64,000 nt of DNA from HXMU1420-13 sp965229525 (GTDB lineage Bacteria > Bacteroidota > Rhodothermia > Balneolales > Balneolaceae). Location: NCBI GenBank assembly GCA_965229525.1, contig OZ245886.1, positions 2,480,001 to 2,544,000 on the forward strand. The letters are read 5' to 3'. Position 1 is the stretch's first letter, and every line of letters begins with the position of its first letter. Positions 46,779-55,499 of this stretch are shown here, piece after piece. Made by a program: the position numbers and the translations under genes. The notes beneath the pieces are model-generated. The model saw nothing but the letters and a program-made list of their open reading frames with translations, was not told where the DNA came from and searched no databases.

Positions 46779-47242
46779 ATTAATAGACGAATTGTTCGAA
46801 GAGATTTAGAAATATCATCATCAAAGTAGGGCTGTTGAGATGAAAACGGTTGTTTAGCTTGTTCTATGAGGGGATATTCAAAAGCTAAATACGTACTCGA
46901 TAGTAAAGGTAGATCAACTTTATCTAGAGTATTACGTGTCGTATTGTTGTCTTTTAAGCAAGTGTCAATAACATCAATATCCTTTTCGCACTCGGTTGAA
47001 GAGTGAATCACAGGATTATTGCCATGGTCATGCGACTTGTAAGAGTAACTATCGCATTCTTTTATGAATCCAAATGAAAAACCAGTTGTGGATTCAATGT
47101 TGACATCGCCATTGCTTTCAAAACAGTAAACCAAACTACCTGCAAAACCGTGGGCAATAAATGCATGCATAGCAATTACAAAAACCAACAATAAAGTCAT
47201 CGGTTTTGTAAAGAGCTCAGATTTTCGGTTTAGATGTGTCAA
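46775..47242 (-). CDS. Small exported Cys/His protein heading the czc operon
   Basis: The 155-residue protein has one N-terminal hydrophobic helix (MTLLLVFVIAMHAFIAHGFA), probably an uncleaved signal, then an exported part with four Cys and several His: LVYCFESNGDVNIE, KECDSYSYKSHDHGNNPVIH, STECEKDIDVIDTCL. It resembles small metal-binding proteins found in front of CzcA genes, possibly a periplasmic metal buffer; this is inference. It is the first gene of the minus-strand czc transcript, with the AT-rich region 47243-47497 as promoter, where I see no other gene. Confidence 0.6.
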   Translation of the reverse strand: MTHLNRKSELFTKPMTLLLVFVIAMHAFIAHGFAGSLVYCFESNGDVNIESTTGFSFGFIKECDSYSYKSHDHGNNPVIHSSTECEKDIDVIDTCLKDNNTTRNTLDKVDLPLLSSTYLAFEYPLIEQAKQPFSSQQPYFDDDISKSLRTIRLLI

Positions 47243-47497
47243 TTTTATAGCTTGGTTATATAAACAAGCTTACGTTAACAAAAATATAGCTAGATGTCTT
47301 GCACAATCTTGTTGAAAGTTTGAACTATTCTGGTTTTAAATGAAGGTCATTTGAAGAATTAAGTATAGTGAAAATATATAAATATTTAATTTATAGTAAG
47401 ATATAGATTGTGCGAAATATAAAGTAAGAGAACTAAAGCCCTTTTTCTCGCTATAAAGAATACTTAACAATCTAATAACCGTATTATAAGTATGAAG

Positions 47498-48730
47498 TTA
47501 TAAATCTATTTCGTTTACCTTGAGAACCTTTACCATCTTAAAAGGAAGACGGAGTATGGAGTGATTATCTCTTATCCAATTTTTTTGATCTTCAGATAAA
47601 CGATCACCAGAGGATTTTACCTCAACAAAGAAAAATTGATCTTCTTTATAGGCTAGTAAATCCGGCCAACCTAAATAGCGACCCCAATAGTTTTCAACAA
47701 GATACTTTAAGATATTTACAACAATTTGATTGGGTAAAACAGATATAATTTTTTGTGCGCTAGCTATATCTTCCTCTTTGTGAGCCCAAAGATACTGGCG
47801 TAAACCATAACTGTATTCTAACCAATAATCGAACAGCCATTCAAACTCTTCCGTACGGGTTTCAAGGGAAGCTAAATGTTTATTGATATGCTTCTCTCGT
47901 CTCTTAAAATATCCTGCTGTACCAAAATCTTCCGGTAAGATTGTATGAATAGGTTGTTTTGATCCGTCTTTTTCAAAAGCGCTCCTTTCACCAAATCCTA
48001 CCATTCTATTCTTAGGATCTGATGGGTCTTGAATGAGAAGCCACATAAATACACCAAATAGAACATGAAAAGGCCTGCTCTCAAGGTGGAGGGATTCAAA
48101 TCCTTCTTTGGCGAAATGATCTTGAACAAACTCTTCAATCGACATAGAAGTGCGTTCCAAAGAAACTTGAACCTTTTTTGTTGCTAGATTCTTGATATAG
48201 GTCGCATTCAAATCTATGACTGGAACATCGTATTCCTCAATAGTTTCCTGCTGGGACTTTTCAGAATAGGAGTATTTCGGATTTGTCTTATGTAGTTCCT
48301 TAATTTCTAATAAAGCTTGTTTTTGGGCTTTTACATAAAGCTCTTCAACTTCAGGAGATGTAGAAAAAATCGGATCAATGTCTTCATCAGATGATAGTTC
48401 ACCAAATAACTCAAGTCCTTTGAAATGAAGTTCTCTCCAATAATAGCGTTTGATTTTTGAAGTTCGGCCAAATGTCTCTGATGTAGGGAAAGCTTTAGGC
48501 TTTAACCCACGGCATTCAGGGCATACATTAGGCTGGAAACCGAGTGTTACTATAACATCTTCTTGTGTCCCTAATACCGTACCTGTTGAAAGTTGGTGAG
48601 ATAAATATCGAGTTCCAATGTTTTTGTCACATTCGCACATCATTACTTCATGACATGTTTCACATCTGTATTTCCTTATAAGCTCATAAGGATTCAGACA
48701 CTCTATATGTTTATGTGAGCAGTTGTTCAC
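47498..48730 (-). CDS. VRR-NUC domain nuclease encoded with AbiE
   Basis: The 410-residue protein (GTG start) has Cys-rich zinc-ribbon-like motifs at the N-terminus (CSHKHIEC, RCETCHEVMMCEC, CPECRG), a middle domain with TSKIKRYYWRELHFKGLELF, and a C-terminal VRR-NUC fold: YLGWPDLLAYKEDQFFFVEV followed by KSSGDRLSEDQKNWIRDN. The catalytic set is PD, then ExK. VRR-NUC domains are PD-(D/E)XK nucleases found in FAN1 and in phage and plasmid proteins. It starts two bases after the AbiEii stop, so it is cotranscribed with the toxin-antitoxin pair. Confidence 0.85.
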   Translation of the reverse strand: MNNCSHKHIECLNPYELIRKYRCETCHEVMMCECDKNIGTRYLSHQLSTGTVLGTQEDVIVTLGFQPNVCPECRGLKPKAFPTSETFGRTSKIKRYYWRELHFKGLELFGELSSDEDIDPIFSTSPEVEELYVKAQKQALLEIKELHKTNPKYSYSEKSQQETIEEYDVPVIDLNATYIKNLATKKVQVSLERTSMSIEEFVQDHFAKEGFESLHLESRPFHVLFGVFMWLLIQDPSDPKNRMVGFGERSAFEKDGSKQPIHTILPEDFGTAGYFKRREKHINKHLASLETRTEEFEWLFDYWLEYSYGLRQYLWAHKEEDIASAQKIISVLPNQIVVNILKYLVENYWGRYLGWPDLLAYKEDQFFFVEVKSSGDRLSEDQKNWIRDNHSILRLPFKMVKVLKVNEIDL

Positions 48731-48732
48731 AC

Positions 48733-49662
48733 CTAACTCTTCTTATCCAATTTTTTCAGTAATGCCTTTTTCTGAACAGCATTCTTTTCCGGATTAGTCT
48801 TAATGAGCTTTTGGATATTTTGAAGTTTCCATTGAATAGCTGGTAACTTTTTGAGCTTTACATGAGGAAAGAGATTCCATTTTGGTTCAACTTCAACGAA
48901 GCTTACTAAGAATGCCCTATCCTTATCGGTAAGGATTTTTAAAATCTCCTCTATCAATCGATTCCGAGTAAACTCAAAATCTTCATAAGTAAAAGCAGCA
49001 TTAGTCATGCCAACAAATTGTCGATCAAAAGTTTCCTTCTGATCCAAAAAGTTAGGACTTAGTAATTCATGTATCGGTCTGTTATGGCTGAGTAACGCGG
49101 AAATGAATCCATATTTAATTTCTTCGGTTAGCCCTTCGTTTTTTAGTAAGTAGTATACATCAAATAAGTCCCTTGGATGTTGGCGATCCAGAGCTGCACA
49201 TAGCTTTCCTCCAAACAACTCTGCTTTCGAAACCACGGTAATTTCCGCAAACTGCTCGAATAGTTCCTGAACCGCTGGCGAGAGCGCCTGTCGTTCTGGT
49301 TCAAACAGATACCCTCTCATAATCGTATTTACCTCAATTTTAATTTGCGCTTCTCCAAATTGAACGGTGAGCTTAGCTACCGTTCTATCTTTTTGGGCAA
49401 CTTCATTCACCGTGCTATTTGGAATGGCTTGCTGAATGCGGCTTCCGATTTTTCTTAGCGAAGAGGTGATTGTTTGAAGCGCGGTGTTTCGATCATCAAA
49501 GAGGAGATAGGTTAAATCTATATCCACAGACAAGCGAGGTAAATCCCGGATGAAAAGATTAATGGCTGTGCCTCCTTTCAGCGCAAAGACTTTTTCCTCA
49601 TCAATGATGGGCAAGATTTTAATGAGCAGATCAACCTGGGCTTTGTATATACTATCAAACAT
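48733..49662 (-). CDS. abiEii: AbiEii-type nucleotidyltransferase toxin
   Basis: The 309-residue protein has the nucleotidyltransferase core motif FALKGGTAINLFIRDLPRLS followed by VDIDLTYL (catalytic GG-T and DxD), then the substrate motif FGGKLCAALDRQHPRDLFDV, which is the AbiEii/AbiGii pattern. Such toxins of type IV systems transfer nucleotides to tRNA acceptor ends in studied members. It overlaps the antitoxin gene by eight bases. The length is normal. Confidence 0.9.
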   Translation of the reverse strand: MFDSIYKAQVDLLIKILPIIDEEKVFALKGGTAINLFIRDLPRLSVDIDLTYLLFDDRNTALQTITSSLRKIGSRIQQAIPNSTVNEVAQKDRTVAKLTVQFGEAQIKIEVNTIMRGYLFEPERQALSPAVQELFEQFAEITVVSKAELFGGKLCAALDRQHPRDLFDVYYLLKNEGLTEEIKYGFISALLSHNRPIHELLSPNFLDQKETFDRQFVGMTNAAFTYEDFEFTRNRLIEEILKILTDKDRAFLVSFVEVEPKWNLFPHVKLKKLPAIQWKLQNIQKLIKTNPEKNAVQKKALLKKLDKKS

Positions 49663-50425
49663 AGTCTACCAATTCTTTGGGCAGTACCAACTTAAATTGG
49701 GAGTCATAAACCCCGCTCTTAACTATACTGCGATCCCCTGCTCCCAGATCGATTTTTTCAAACTCCATATGTTTCATTATCGGAAGCTGTGCTTTATTAG
49801 CCATAAACAGAAAAAGCCGTTTTACTTTTATTGAAGTACATTTTTCTAAAAGTTGCTGCATCAAGTTCGGACGTAAAGTGGTAAGTCCTTCCACGATTTG
49901 ATACGACTCCAGTAGTTCATAGCTTTTATGGGATACATATATTTTTTCCAATACCGCCCGTTCAGCCGTTGATGAAGCGAGTGGGAAACTTCCATATCCC
50001 TGTTCTCTGATGCCATGCTTTTCAGGTAAGAAGGATGTATTCACAGACTCTATCTCTACTCCCCAGTCTTGTTCTGAAAACCACTTGGGTAAGGATAAAT
50101 TTCCGGAAGAAAAGATAAAAACCCGCTTCAGATTCAGGTGCAGGTAGTGAGCCATTCCCAATGTCCTCAAGGCGGTCATACCCCCGACATGCACATTCAG
50201 ATTAAGCTGTTTCTGTAATGCGTACATAGCACCTTGCCAGTCGAGATCCTCATTGTGTTTTATATAGGCACCACGACCAAGCCCAGCCAGCCAGCCCGAT
50301 TGCTTGTACTTTTGAACAAGTTGCCGGGATATACCAAGCTCATGAAGCCATGGGGTAGTTCCAACCATCCCAGGAGGCCACTCATTTAACAAAGTCATTA
50401 ATTTTTTATCTTTTGGTAAACTCAT
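49655..50425 (-). CDS. abiEi: AbiEi-type antitoxin and autorepressor
   Basis: The 256-residue protein begins with a winged-helix domain (HELGISRQLVQKYKQSGWLA and GLGRGAYIK), followed by the AbiEi antitoxin domain (NVHVGGMTALRTLGMAHYLH, PLASSTAERAVLEKIYV). AbiEi proteins neutralise AbiEii without direct binding and repress their own promoter through two inverted repeats. Two GTAAAC inverted repeats are present here, one over the start codon. The operon order is antitoxin, toxin, VRR-NUC. Confidence 0.9.
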   Translation of the reverse strand: MSLPKDKKLMTLLNEWPPGMVGTTPWLHELGISRQLVQKYKQSGWLAGLGRGAYIKHNEDLDWQGAMYALQKQLNLNVHVGGMTALRTLGMAHYLHLNLKRVFIFSSGNLSLPKWFSEQDWGVEIESVNTSFLPEKHGIREQGYGSFPLASSTAERAVLEKIYVSHKSYELLESYQIVEGLTTLRPNLMQQLLEKCTSIKVKRLFLFMANKAQLPIMKHMEFEKIDLGAGDRSIVKSGVYDSQFKLVLPKELVDYV

Positions 50426-50508
50426 AGTTTACAAATAGCAAATATTTTAAAGTAATGCAATATATTTAGCACTTTATAAAATGGCGCACAGGTAAACTAT
50501 TGGTTTAC
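50416..50508. promoter_or_regulatory. Two GTAAAC inverted repeats (AbiEi operators)
   Basis: Site 1, GTAAACTCATAGTTTAC (50416-50432), is a perfect inverted repeat centred on the ATG of abiEi. Site 2, GTAAACTATTGGTTTAC (50492-50508), has the same half-sites. The centres are 76 bases apart. Paired inverted repeats are the known mode of AbiEi autoregulation. Confidence 0.75.
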
Positions 50509-50605
50509 GTTTGAGAGGGTTTTTGAAGTGGCTAAATGAAAATCCTCTTATTTAAAGAAGGGGGGGTAGAATTTAAAGAAAAAAAGAAATCGCCCTTAAT
50601 ATCAC

Positions 50606-50661
50606 AAAAGAAGCATAGTTTGGGGGTAAAGGATTTTATCTTTATCGCTCATGCTTCTTTT
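50606..50661. terminator. Hairpin between the AbiE and SMC-nuclease operons
   Basis: AAAAGAAGCAT (50606-50616) pairs perfectly with ATGCTTCTTTT (50651-50661), an 11-bp stem with a 34-base loop and short T runs on either strand. It lies downstream of the nuclease gene that stops at 50731. The rest of 50426-50730 holds the AbiE promoter region and no supported gene. Confidence 0.6.
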
Positions 50662-50730
50662 TGTCGCAGTTTTACATACGGTTTATTTCAAAGTTATAGC
50701 AGTAGAATTATTCTTGGATTTTATAAAAAG

Positions 50731-52539
50731 TCATTTATAAATACTTTTTGCACTTGGGGAAGTTCTATTTCCTGGAATGACTACTGAAATAACATAGTCA
50801 GGATAGTTTAGTTCTAAATTAGTAGACGGAGATAAATGATGAATTTTAAACCAGTCTTTAAAGTTTGGTGGAGGTTCGGTTCCTTTATCACTCAATTCTA
50901 GTAACACAAATATTCCTAGTTGATCATAGCCAGCAGTATAAGTTTGTGCTTGAGAAATATAGTTTTCTTCAAGATCATTGTCTGATGGTCGGTTAAGAGA
51001 TTTCTTTAATTCAATAGAGATGGTAATCAATTCTTTTTTATACAAAATATCAACACGCCCGCCGTCTACGAATCTTGCCTTCTCATGATCTAATCCATCT
51101 TTAATGGTTGAGTATTCAAAAAAGTGGAGCATACTATCCTGCAAATCTTGTTCAATTGCTTGTTGTCCTTTTCCTAATTGGAAATTGGAACTTTTGGTAT
51201 AGAGAAAAGGAAAACGTTTTCGATCACTGTCGACGAAGGTTGTTCGTGCGTACCGAATTACTTCTGTAACGACTTTAAAATAAGCTTCAAGCTTCTCTTC
51301 TGGATAATCAGACAGTTTTTCTTCAATACGTTCCCTTAGTTCGTTATAGATTTCTTGACCTTTTATAGTACCTGTTTTATAGGGAAGTGATTGACTTTTG
51401 TATTTTCTTGTTAGGTTTCCAAGGTTCTGGAGTAGTTCAGTTGAGCCACTTTTATTAGCAATTGACTGATATAAAGCCAGTCCCTTTTCACTTCCTTCTA
51501 TTTCAGAAAGGAGGGCCAATAGCTCGGGGTTATCTTGTCGATCTTGTTGATCTTCGGGCAGTTTTGGTAATAGGAAGTGTAGATATTGGGCAATTTCTGT
51601 TTCTGATGTGTGCTCTTGTAGAGCTTTTAATCGCGGCTTACTTGAAGTTAAGTGAATTTGATATATTCCCTCCTCAATGGTTTCGAATAGATTGGAAAAT
51701 AGCCTCTCGGTTATAAATCGACTCGAAGTTGTACTCTCTTTTACTTTTCTTAAATTATCAAAAGCATCCAATAAAGCCTTGACCTCATTTTTTATTTCTA
51801 ACCATCTGTCAGCGGTGTTTGAAATGGAAAAGGTTATTCTTAACTGTTTGACTAGATGAAAAACAAGAAAATCTAATTCTAAATTCTGATCATCAAACTC
51901 ATAGAGATTGCGAGTTATGAGAGCCTCTTCAATTTTTTGAAACCCTTCTTTAACAAGAGCTGAATTATTACTAAGAGCCGATTTTAACCACGCAATTATT
52001 GCTAGGTAAAAATCTGAATCAGTTCTATTTTCAACTGATATGCTGGCTGCAGTAAAGTGAGATTCAGCATTTTCTAGACAGATGATTGCACCAGCAATGT
52101 TTGAAAGCGAAGTTGATTCTGTAAGCTGAAAAAGGCCTAGACAGAAGTATGCTTGGCTAGCTACATCACCATTAGGGTTATCAGAAAGTTCTTTGAGTTT
52201 TTCAATTGTGTCTGTAGTTCGTGCAATTGGAAAATATGGCAAATATTTTACTGCAATTGCTTGCAAGGTAGGTATGTTAGAATCTAGTAAAGTATGTAAT
52301 TCTGCAAGTGCGTTAAAATGATTAATCTTTCCGGCTAGTGATAAATCACAAAGAATTTTGAAAGCTGCTCGCTTGATATAATCATTTTTTGAACTTATTG
52401 CCAATTGAAGTATTTCGGAAAGGGTTTTTTCTTCTGCTATTTCAACGTTGATGTTTTCGTAGAAATTATCAAGGAAAAGAATCTGCTTAAAGTCTGTTCC
52501 TGATCGGAATAGTTCACATTGATCTTTTTTTATCGTCAT
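50731..52539 (-). CDS. Repeat protein with C-terminal PD-(D/E)XK nuclease, third gene of the SMC-like operon
   Basis: The 602-residue protein has an all-helical first part with HEAT-like repeats (NDYIKRAAFKILCDLSLAGK, IPTLQAIAVKYLPYF, GDVASQAYFCLGLF; about 30-180). The C-terminal 120 residues read GGRVDILYKKEL-ITISIELKKS and later ISQAQTYTAGYDQ, a PD-(D/E)XK pattern with D497, E510, K512 and Q530/Y534. It follows the zinc-hook ATPase gene with a one-base TAATG overlap. It is the likely effector nuclease of the three-gene set. I do not recognise the whole protein as a named family. Confidence 0.75.
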   Translation of the reverse strand: MTIKKDQCELFRSGTDFKQILFLDNFYENINVEIAEEKTLSEILQLAISSKNDYIKRAAFKILCDLSLAGKINHFNALAELHTLLDSNIPTLQAIAVKYLPYFPIARTTDTIEKLKELSDNPNGDVASQAYFCLGLFQLTESTSLSNIAGAIICLENAESHFTAASISVENRTDSDFYLAIIAWLKSALSNNSALVKEGFQKIEEALITRNLYEFDDQNLELDFLVFHLVKQLRITFSISNTADRWLEIKNEVKALLDAFDNLRKVKESTTSSRFITERLFSNLFETIEEGIYQIHLTSSKPRLKALQEHTSETEIAQYLHFLLPKLPEDQQDRQDNPELLALLSEIEGSEKGLALYQSIANKSGSTELLQNLGNLTRKYKSQSLPYKTGTIKGQEIYNELRERIEEKLSDYPEEKLEAYFKVVTEVIRYARTTFVDSDRKRFPFLYTKSSNFQLGKGQQAIEQDLQDSMLHFFEYSTIKDGLDHEKARFVDGGRVDILYKKELITISIELKKSLNRPSDNDLEENYISQAQTYTAGYDQLGIFVLLELSDKGTEPPPNFKDWFKIHHLSPSTNLELNYPDYVISVVIPGNRTSPSAKSIYK

Positions 52540-54692
52540 TAAAATATAAACTCGTCTTTACCCTTTATTACAGCCTTTTTTGTACTGGTTATTTGTGAGA
52601 ACTCGCGAAGAGCAGAGCCAACAAAAATTTGTAATTCATCCTCAAATCGCTCATTGACCTTTTTTAGAATATCGGATAGTCCTCGTAAATGTTCTTCAAT
52701 CATTTCTTCGCTTCCCGGTGAATCGAAAATTAAAAAACGAGGATGCCTCCCTAAATTATGTTCGATATCGAGTTGTATAAGGCTCAGATAAAAAGCTAAT
52801 TTAACACGCAGTTTTTCGCCTTCTGTTAAATCACTAAAGCCTTCGATTTCGTCATTTTGAGTAAACTCAAGTTCATATTTATTAGTGATCTTTAAGTTGG
52901 ATATGTTGTGTATACCAAATGCATGTATCTCATTTTGAATAAGAGTCTCCAGTTTGGTTAATATGTTTTTATTGAGTTGGATTCGCCTCTTTTCTAATCC
53001 TTCTAAAGCGTAGTTAAGGATTGATTTGTGCAAATTTAATTCTTGAATTCTGTTTGAATTTTCGGAGGTCTTTTCCTTTTCGATTTCTTCTAACCTGTAT
53101 TTCAATACAGCTTCTTCTTTGAGCAAATCTTTTTCTTGCTTGATAAGATCTTGTTGATCTTTGCGCTCCTTATTTATCATCTCAATTTCAGCTTCAATTT
53201 CTTTGAGTCGCTTTAAATCAGCTTCTGTAGAAGGAACCGCAATCAATTCGTTATATAGTAATGGGATGGTAATTCTTAACTCTTGTATTCTTTTGGTTAC
53301 ACTCTCAATACTCTTTCGAAGTTGCTGTAATCTTTTTTGATGTCCTTCTCGCTCTTCTTTAAGCTTGTTAAGCTTAGCTTGTAGTTCTTCGGTCTCAATC
53401 TTTTGCTCATTCGAAGTTTCTCCACATAAGCTACATTCATGAGTATTCAATTCTTTTTCTTTTCTCTCTTTGGTTACTTCAATCTCACAATGTGGACAAA
53501 CTTTTATATCTAAGTTGCTGAAAAAGCTACCAGCTTCTTTGTATAATTCGATATTCAACTCTTGCTTAACCAAACGACTTATTTCTTCTGCTACTTTTTT
53601 TCTATCGATTTCTAAGTTTTTGATTTCTATCTCAAGAGGCTCTATGTTGTCTCTTACAGATTGATAGGCCTCATTCGCTGACCGCCTTTTTTTACGGTTT
53701 TCGTTTACCCGTTCCTGAATCTGGTTGTATTCTTCGATCAATGGGTTTTCATCGAAATCGAGTTTCCCTTCTTTTCTTATTTTTTGAAGCTTTTCGGTAA
53801 CATCAGAGTATTCTTTGGAAACTTTATCTCTTTCAGATTTTACTGTTTCGTTGTTTGTTGTGTCAGCAAGTTTTAGTTTTCCAATTTCTTCAGATACCCT
53901 GTCAGACTGTATAGTCAACATATTAATGGGGTATGTGAGCGGTAAACCAAGGATCATTTCAAAGATTTTTCGTCCTTGTGCGCCAAACTTTTCATTTTCA
54001 AAAAAGAGATATTCGTAATTACTTGACTCTAAATAAATAGATTTAAAATAGGTGGACCAGCTTAGATTCGCAGTGCTTAACCCAAAGTCTTCTTTAGAAC
54101 TCCTATTTTGAGTGTATTTCAGAACATAAAAGTCAAAGTGATCAAAAAAGAACTCTTGCATATGTTCTTCCAACATCTTTTTACTTCTGAAATCGAACTC
54201 TTTTTCTTTATCTATAGTATCTAACTTTTGATTATCTCTTAGTTGCTGGAATCGATCTATTCCAAATGTGTATAGCGATCCTTTATCTCTTCCGCTTTTG
54301 TCTATGTGGATTGTGTAAATATCCTTTCCAATCTGGAATTCAAGGATAATTTCAGCTATCCATTTTTTGATGTCGTGTTTGTAGCTTTCAATTCCAGTTA
54401 AAGCAAATTTGATAATCTTAAAAATGGATGATTTTCCTTTAAAATTATCCGCAATCCAAATATTTATACCTGTATAAAGGGGTTGATCATAAATAAATTC
54501 AGTGTCGTTTTTTTTGCCTGAGAAAATCAATCGATTTAGAACAAGGTGTCTTCCCAGTGATTCAGGGTTATCTTTGTTATAACCATCTTCCAAATAAAGG
54601 ATTTCTTTTACAGAATTCAGGTCAATTTCATCTTTAAAATGTGTATGAACATATTCGATGAATTTTTGGAAATCTATTTCATTATTGTTCAT
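52539..54692 (-). CDS. Zinc-hook SMC/Rad50-like ATPase, second gene of the operon
   Basis: The 717-residue protein has an ATPase head split by a coiled coil. Walker A is WIADNFKGKSSIF (K87, S88), lacking the usual G-x-N-G-S. The coiled-coil arms (about 265-380 and 430-560) flank a zinc hook CPHCE...CSLCG (C399, C402, C420, C423). The ABC signature is LTEGEKLR (622-629) and Walker B FLIFDSPG (653-660) with Ser where the catalytic Glu normally stands. This DSPG form occurs in ABC-3C and Lamassu-like SMC proteins as I know them. It overlaps the upstream gene by four bases (ATGA). Confidence 0.85.
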   Translation of the reverse strand: MNNNEIDFQKFIEYVHTHFKDEIDLNSVKEILYLEDGYNKDNPESLGRHLVLNRLIFSGKKNDTEFIYDQPLYTGINIWIADNFKGKSSIFKIIKFALTGIESYKHDIKKWIAEIILEFQIGKDIYTIHIDKSGRDKGSLYTFGIDRFQQLRDNQKLDTIDKEKEFDFRSKKMLEEHMQEFFFDHFDFYVLKYTQNRSSKEDFGLSTANLSWSTYFKSIYLESSNYEYLFFENEKFGAQGRKIFEMILGLPLTYPINMLTIQSDRVSEEIGKLKLADTTNNETVKSERDKVSKEYSDVTEKLQKIRKEGKLDFDENPLIEEYNQIQERVNENRKKRRSANEAYQSVRDNIEPLEIEIKNLEIDRKKVAEEISRLVKQELNIELYKEAGSFFSNLDIKVCPHCEIEVTKERKEKELNTHECSLCGETSNEQKIETEELQAKLNKLKEEREGHQKRLQQLRKSIESVTKRIQELRITIPLLYNELIAVPSTEADLKRLKEIEAEIEMINKERKDQQDLIKQEKDLLKEEAVLKYRLEEIEKEKTSENSNRIQELNLHKSILNYALEGLEKRRIQLNKNILTKLETLIQNEIHAFGIHNISNLKITNKYELEFTQNDEIEGFSDLTEGEKLRVKLAFYLSLIQLDIEHNLGRHPRFLIFDSPGSEEMIEEHLRGLSDILKKVNERFEDELQIFVGSALREFSQITSTKKAVIKGKDEFIF

Positions 54693-55339
54693 ACTAGTTG
54701 CTCTTTAAACCTTTCGTTAAATGCCGATTTTACTTTCTCATCTATGTTTTGAATGTGGCTTTTATAAGAAATATCACTGTATTCCGAATACCGGTATTGA
54801 CGAGCTTTTAATTCAGTTCCAGTAAATCCATTAAAGTATTTTTTGATTAACTCACAACGGTCGAAATACCATTTTACGGATAGAATGTCTTTTAAATTAT
54901 TTTCAATTTTGTCAGCACAACTTTGTGTAACGAAATATTTCTTGTCATAAGCTCTCCCTTCTGTATTCTTTTTGCTATCGTGTTCTATAAATCCAACGCT
55001 GATCAAAAAGGCGATTGAATCATCAATGCTCTCATATGCTCCATAAAAGAACTTTTCCATTTCCTCTACTCGGATTTCTGGTTCCTTATTCTCGTATATG
55101 TTTTCAATTGTAGCTCTGATTTCACCCTGATCAATAGATGGGTCATTATCCATCAAATCCATCAATTCAAAAGACAAGAAATCTGGATAACGTAAAAGGA
55201 AATCTAATGCTTGAATTTTAACTTCTGTACGAAATACTCCATATATATCACCAGAATGATTCTTATCTGCTTCACAGAAAACGTAAAGAATTAGAATGAT
55301 TCGTAGTCGATCTCTAAATTTTCTTAAATAAGATTCCAT
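54689..55339 (-). CDS. Small helical protein, first gene of the SMC-like operon (middle-component-like)
   Basis: The 216-residue protein is mostly helical and opens with RLRIILILYVFCEAD followed by VKIQALDFLLRYPDFLSFEL. The LDFLLRYP segment recalls the middle-component proteins of ABC three-component (ABC-3C) systems. A winged-helix-like end follows (SIAFLISVGFIEHDS, KKYFVTQSCADKIENNL). It is the first gene of a tightly overlapped operon. A role as a sensor or adaptor for the zinc-hook ATPase is inference. The 160 bases upstream are AT-rich and hold its promoter. Confidence 0.7.
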   Translation of the reverse strand: MESYLRKFRDRLRIILILYVFCEADKNHSGDIYGVFRTEVKIQALDFLLRYPDFLSFELMDLMDNDPSIDQGEIRATIENIYENKEPEIRVEEMEKFFYGAYESIDDSIAFLISVGFIEHDSKKNTEGRAYDKKYFVTQSCADKIENNLKDILSVKWYFDRCELIKKYFNGFTGTELKARQYRYSEYSDISYKSHIQNIDEKVKSAFNERFKEQLV

Positions 55340-55499
55340 AACAGTTTAAATAGCTGAATATTTAATAATCTACGATTAAATTCAATAAGTTCTAACGAAG
55401 GTTTCTATACCAATAATTGATATTCAAACCATAACTATTTTAAATACAAAAAAAGTGCATATATAAGTAAAGGTCTAAGTACTAGAGTTTTTGACTAGA

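Noticed and set aside
50536..50787. Plus-strand open frame of 83 residues between the AbiE and SMC-like operons
   Set aside because: It runs through the hairpin and into the 3' end of the nuclease gene, is of low complexity at the start and has no recognisable domain.
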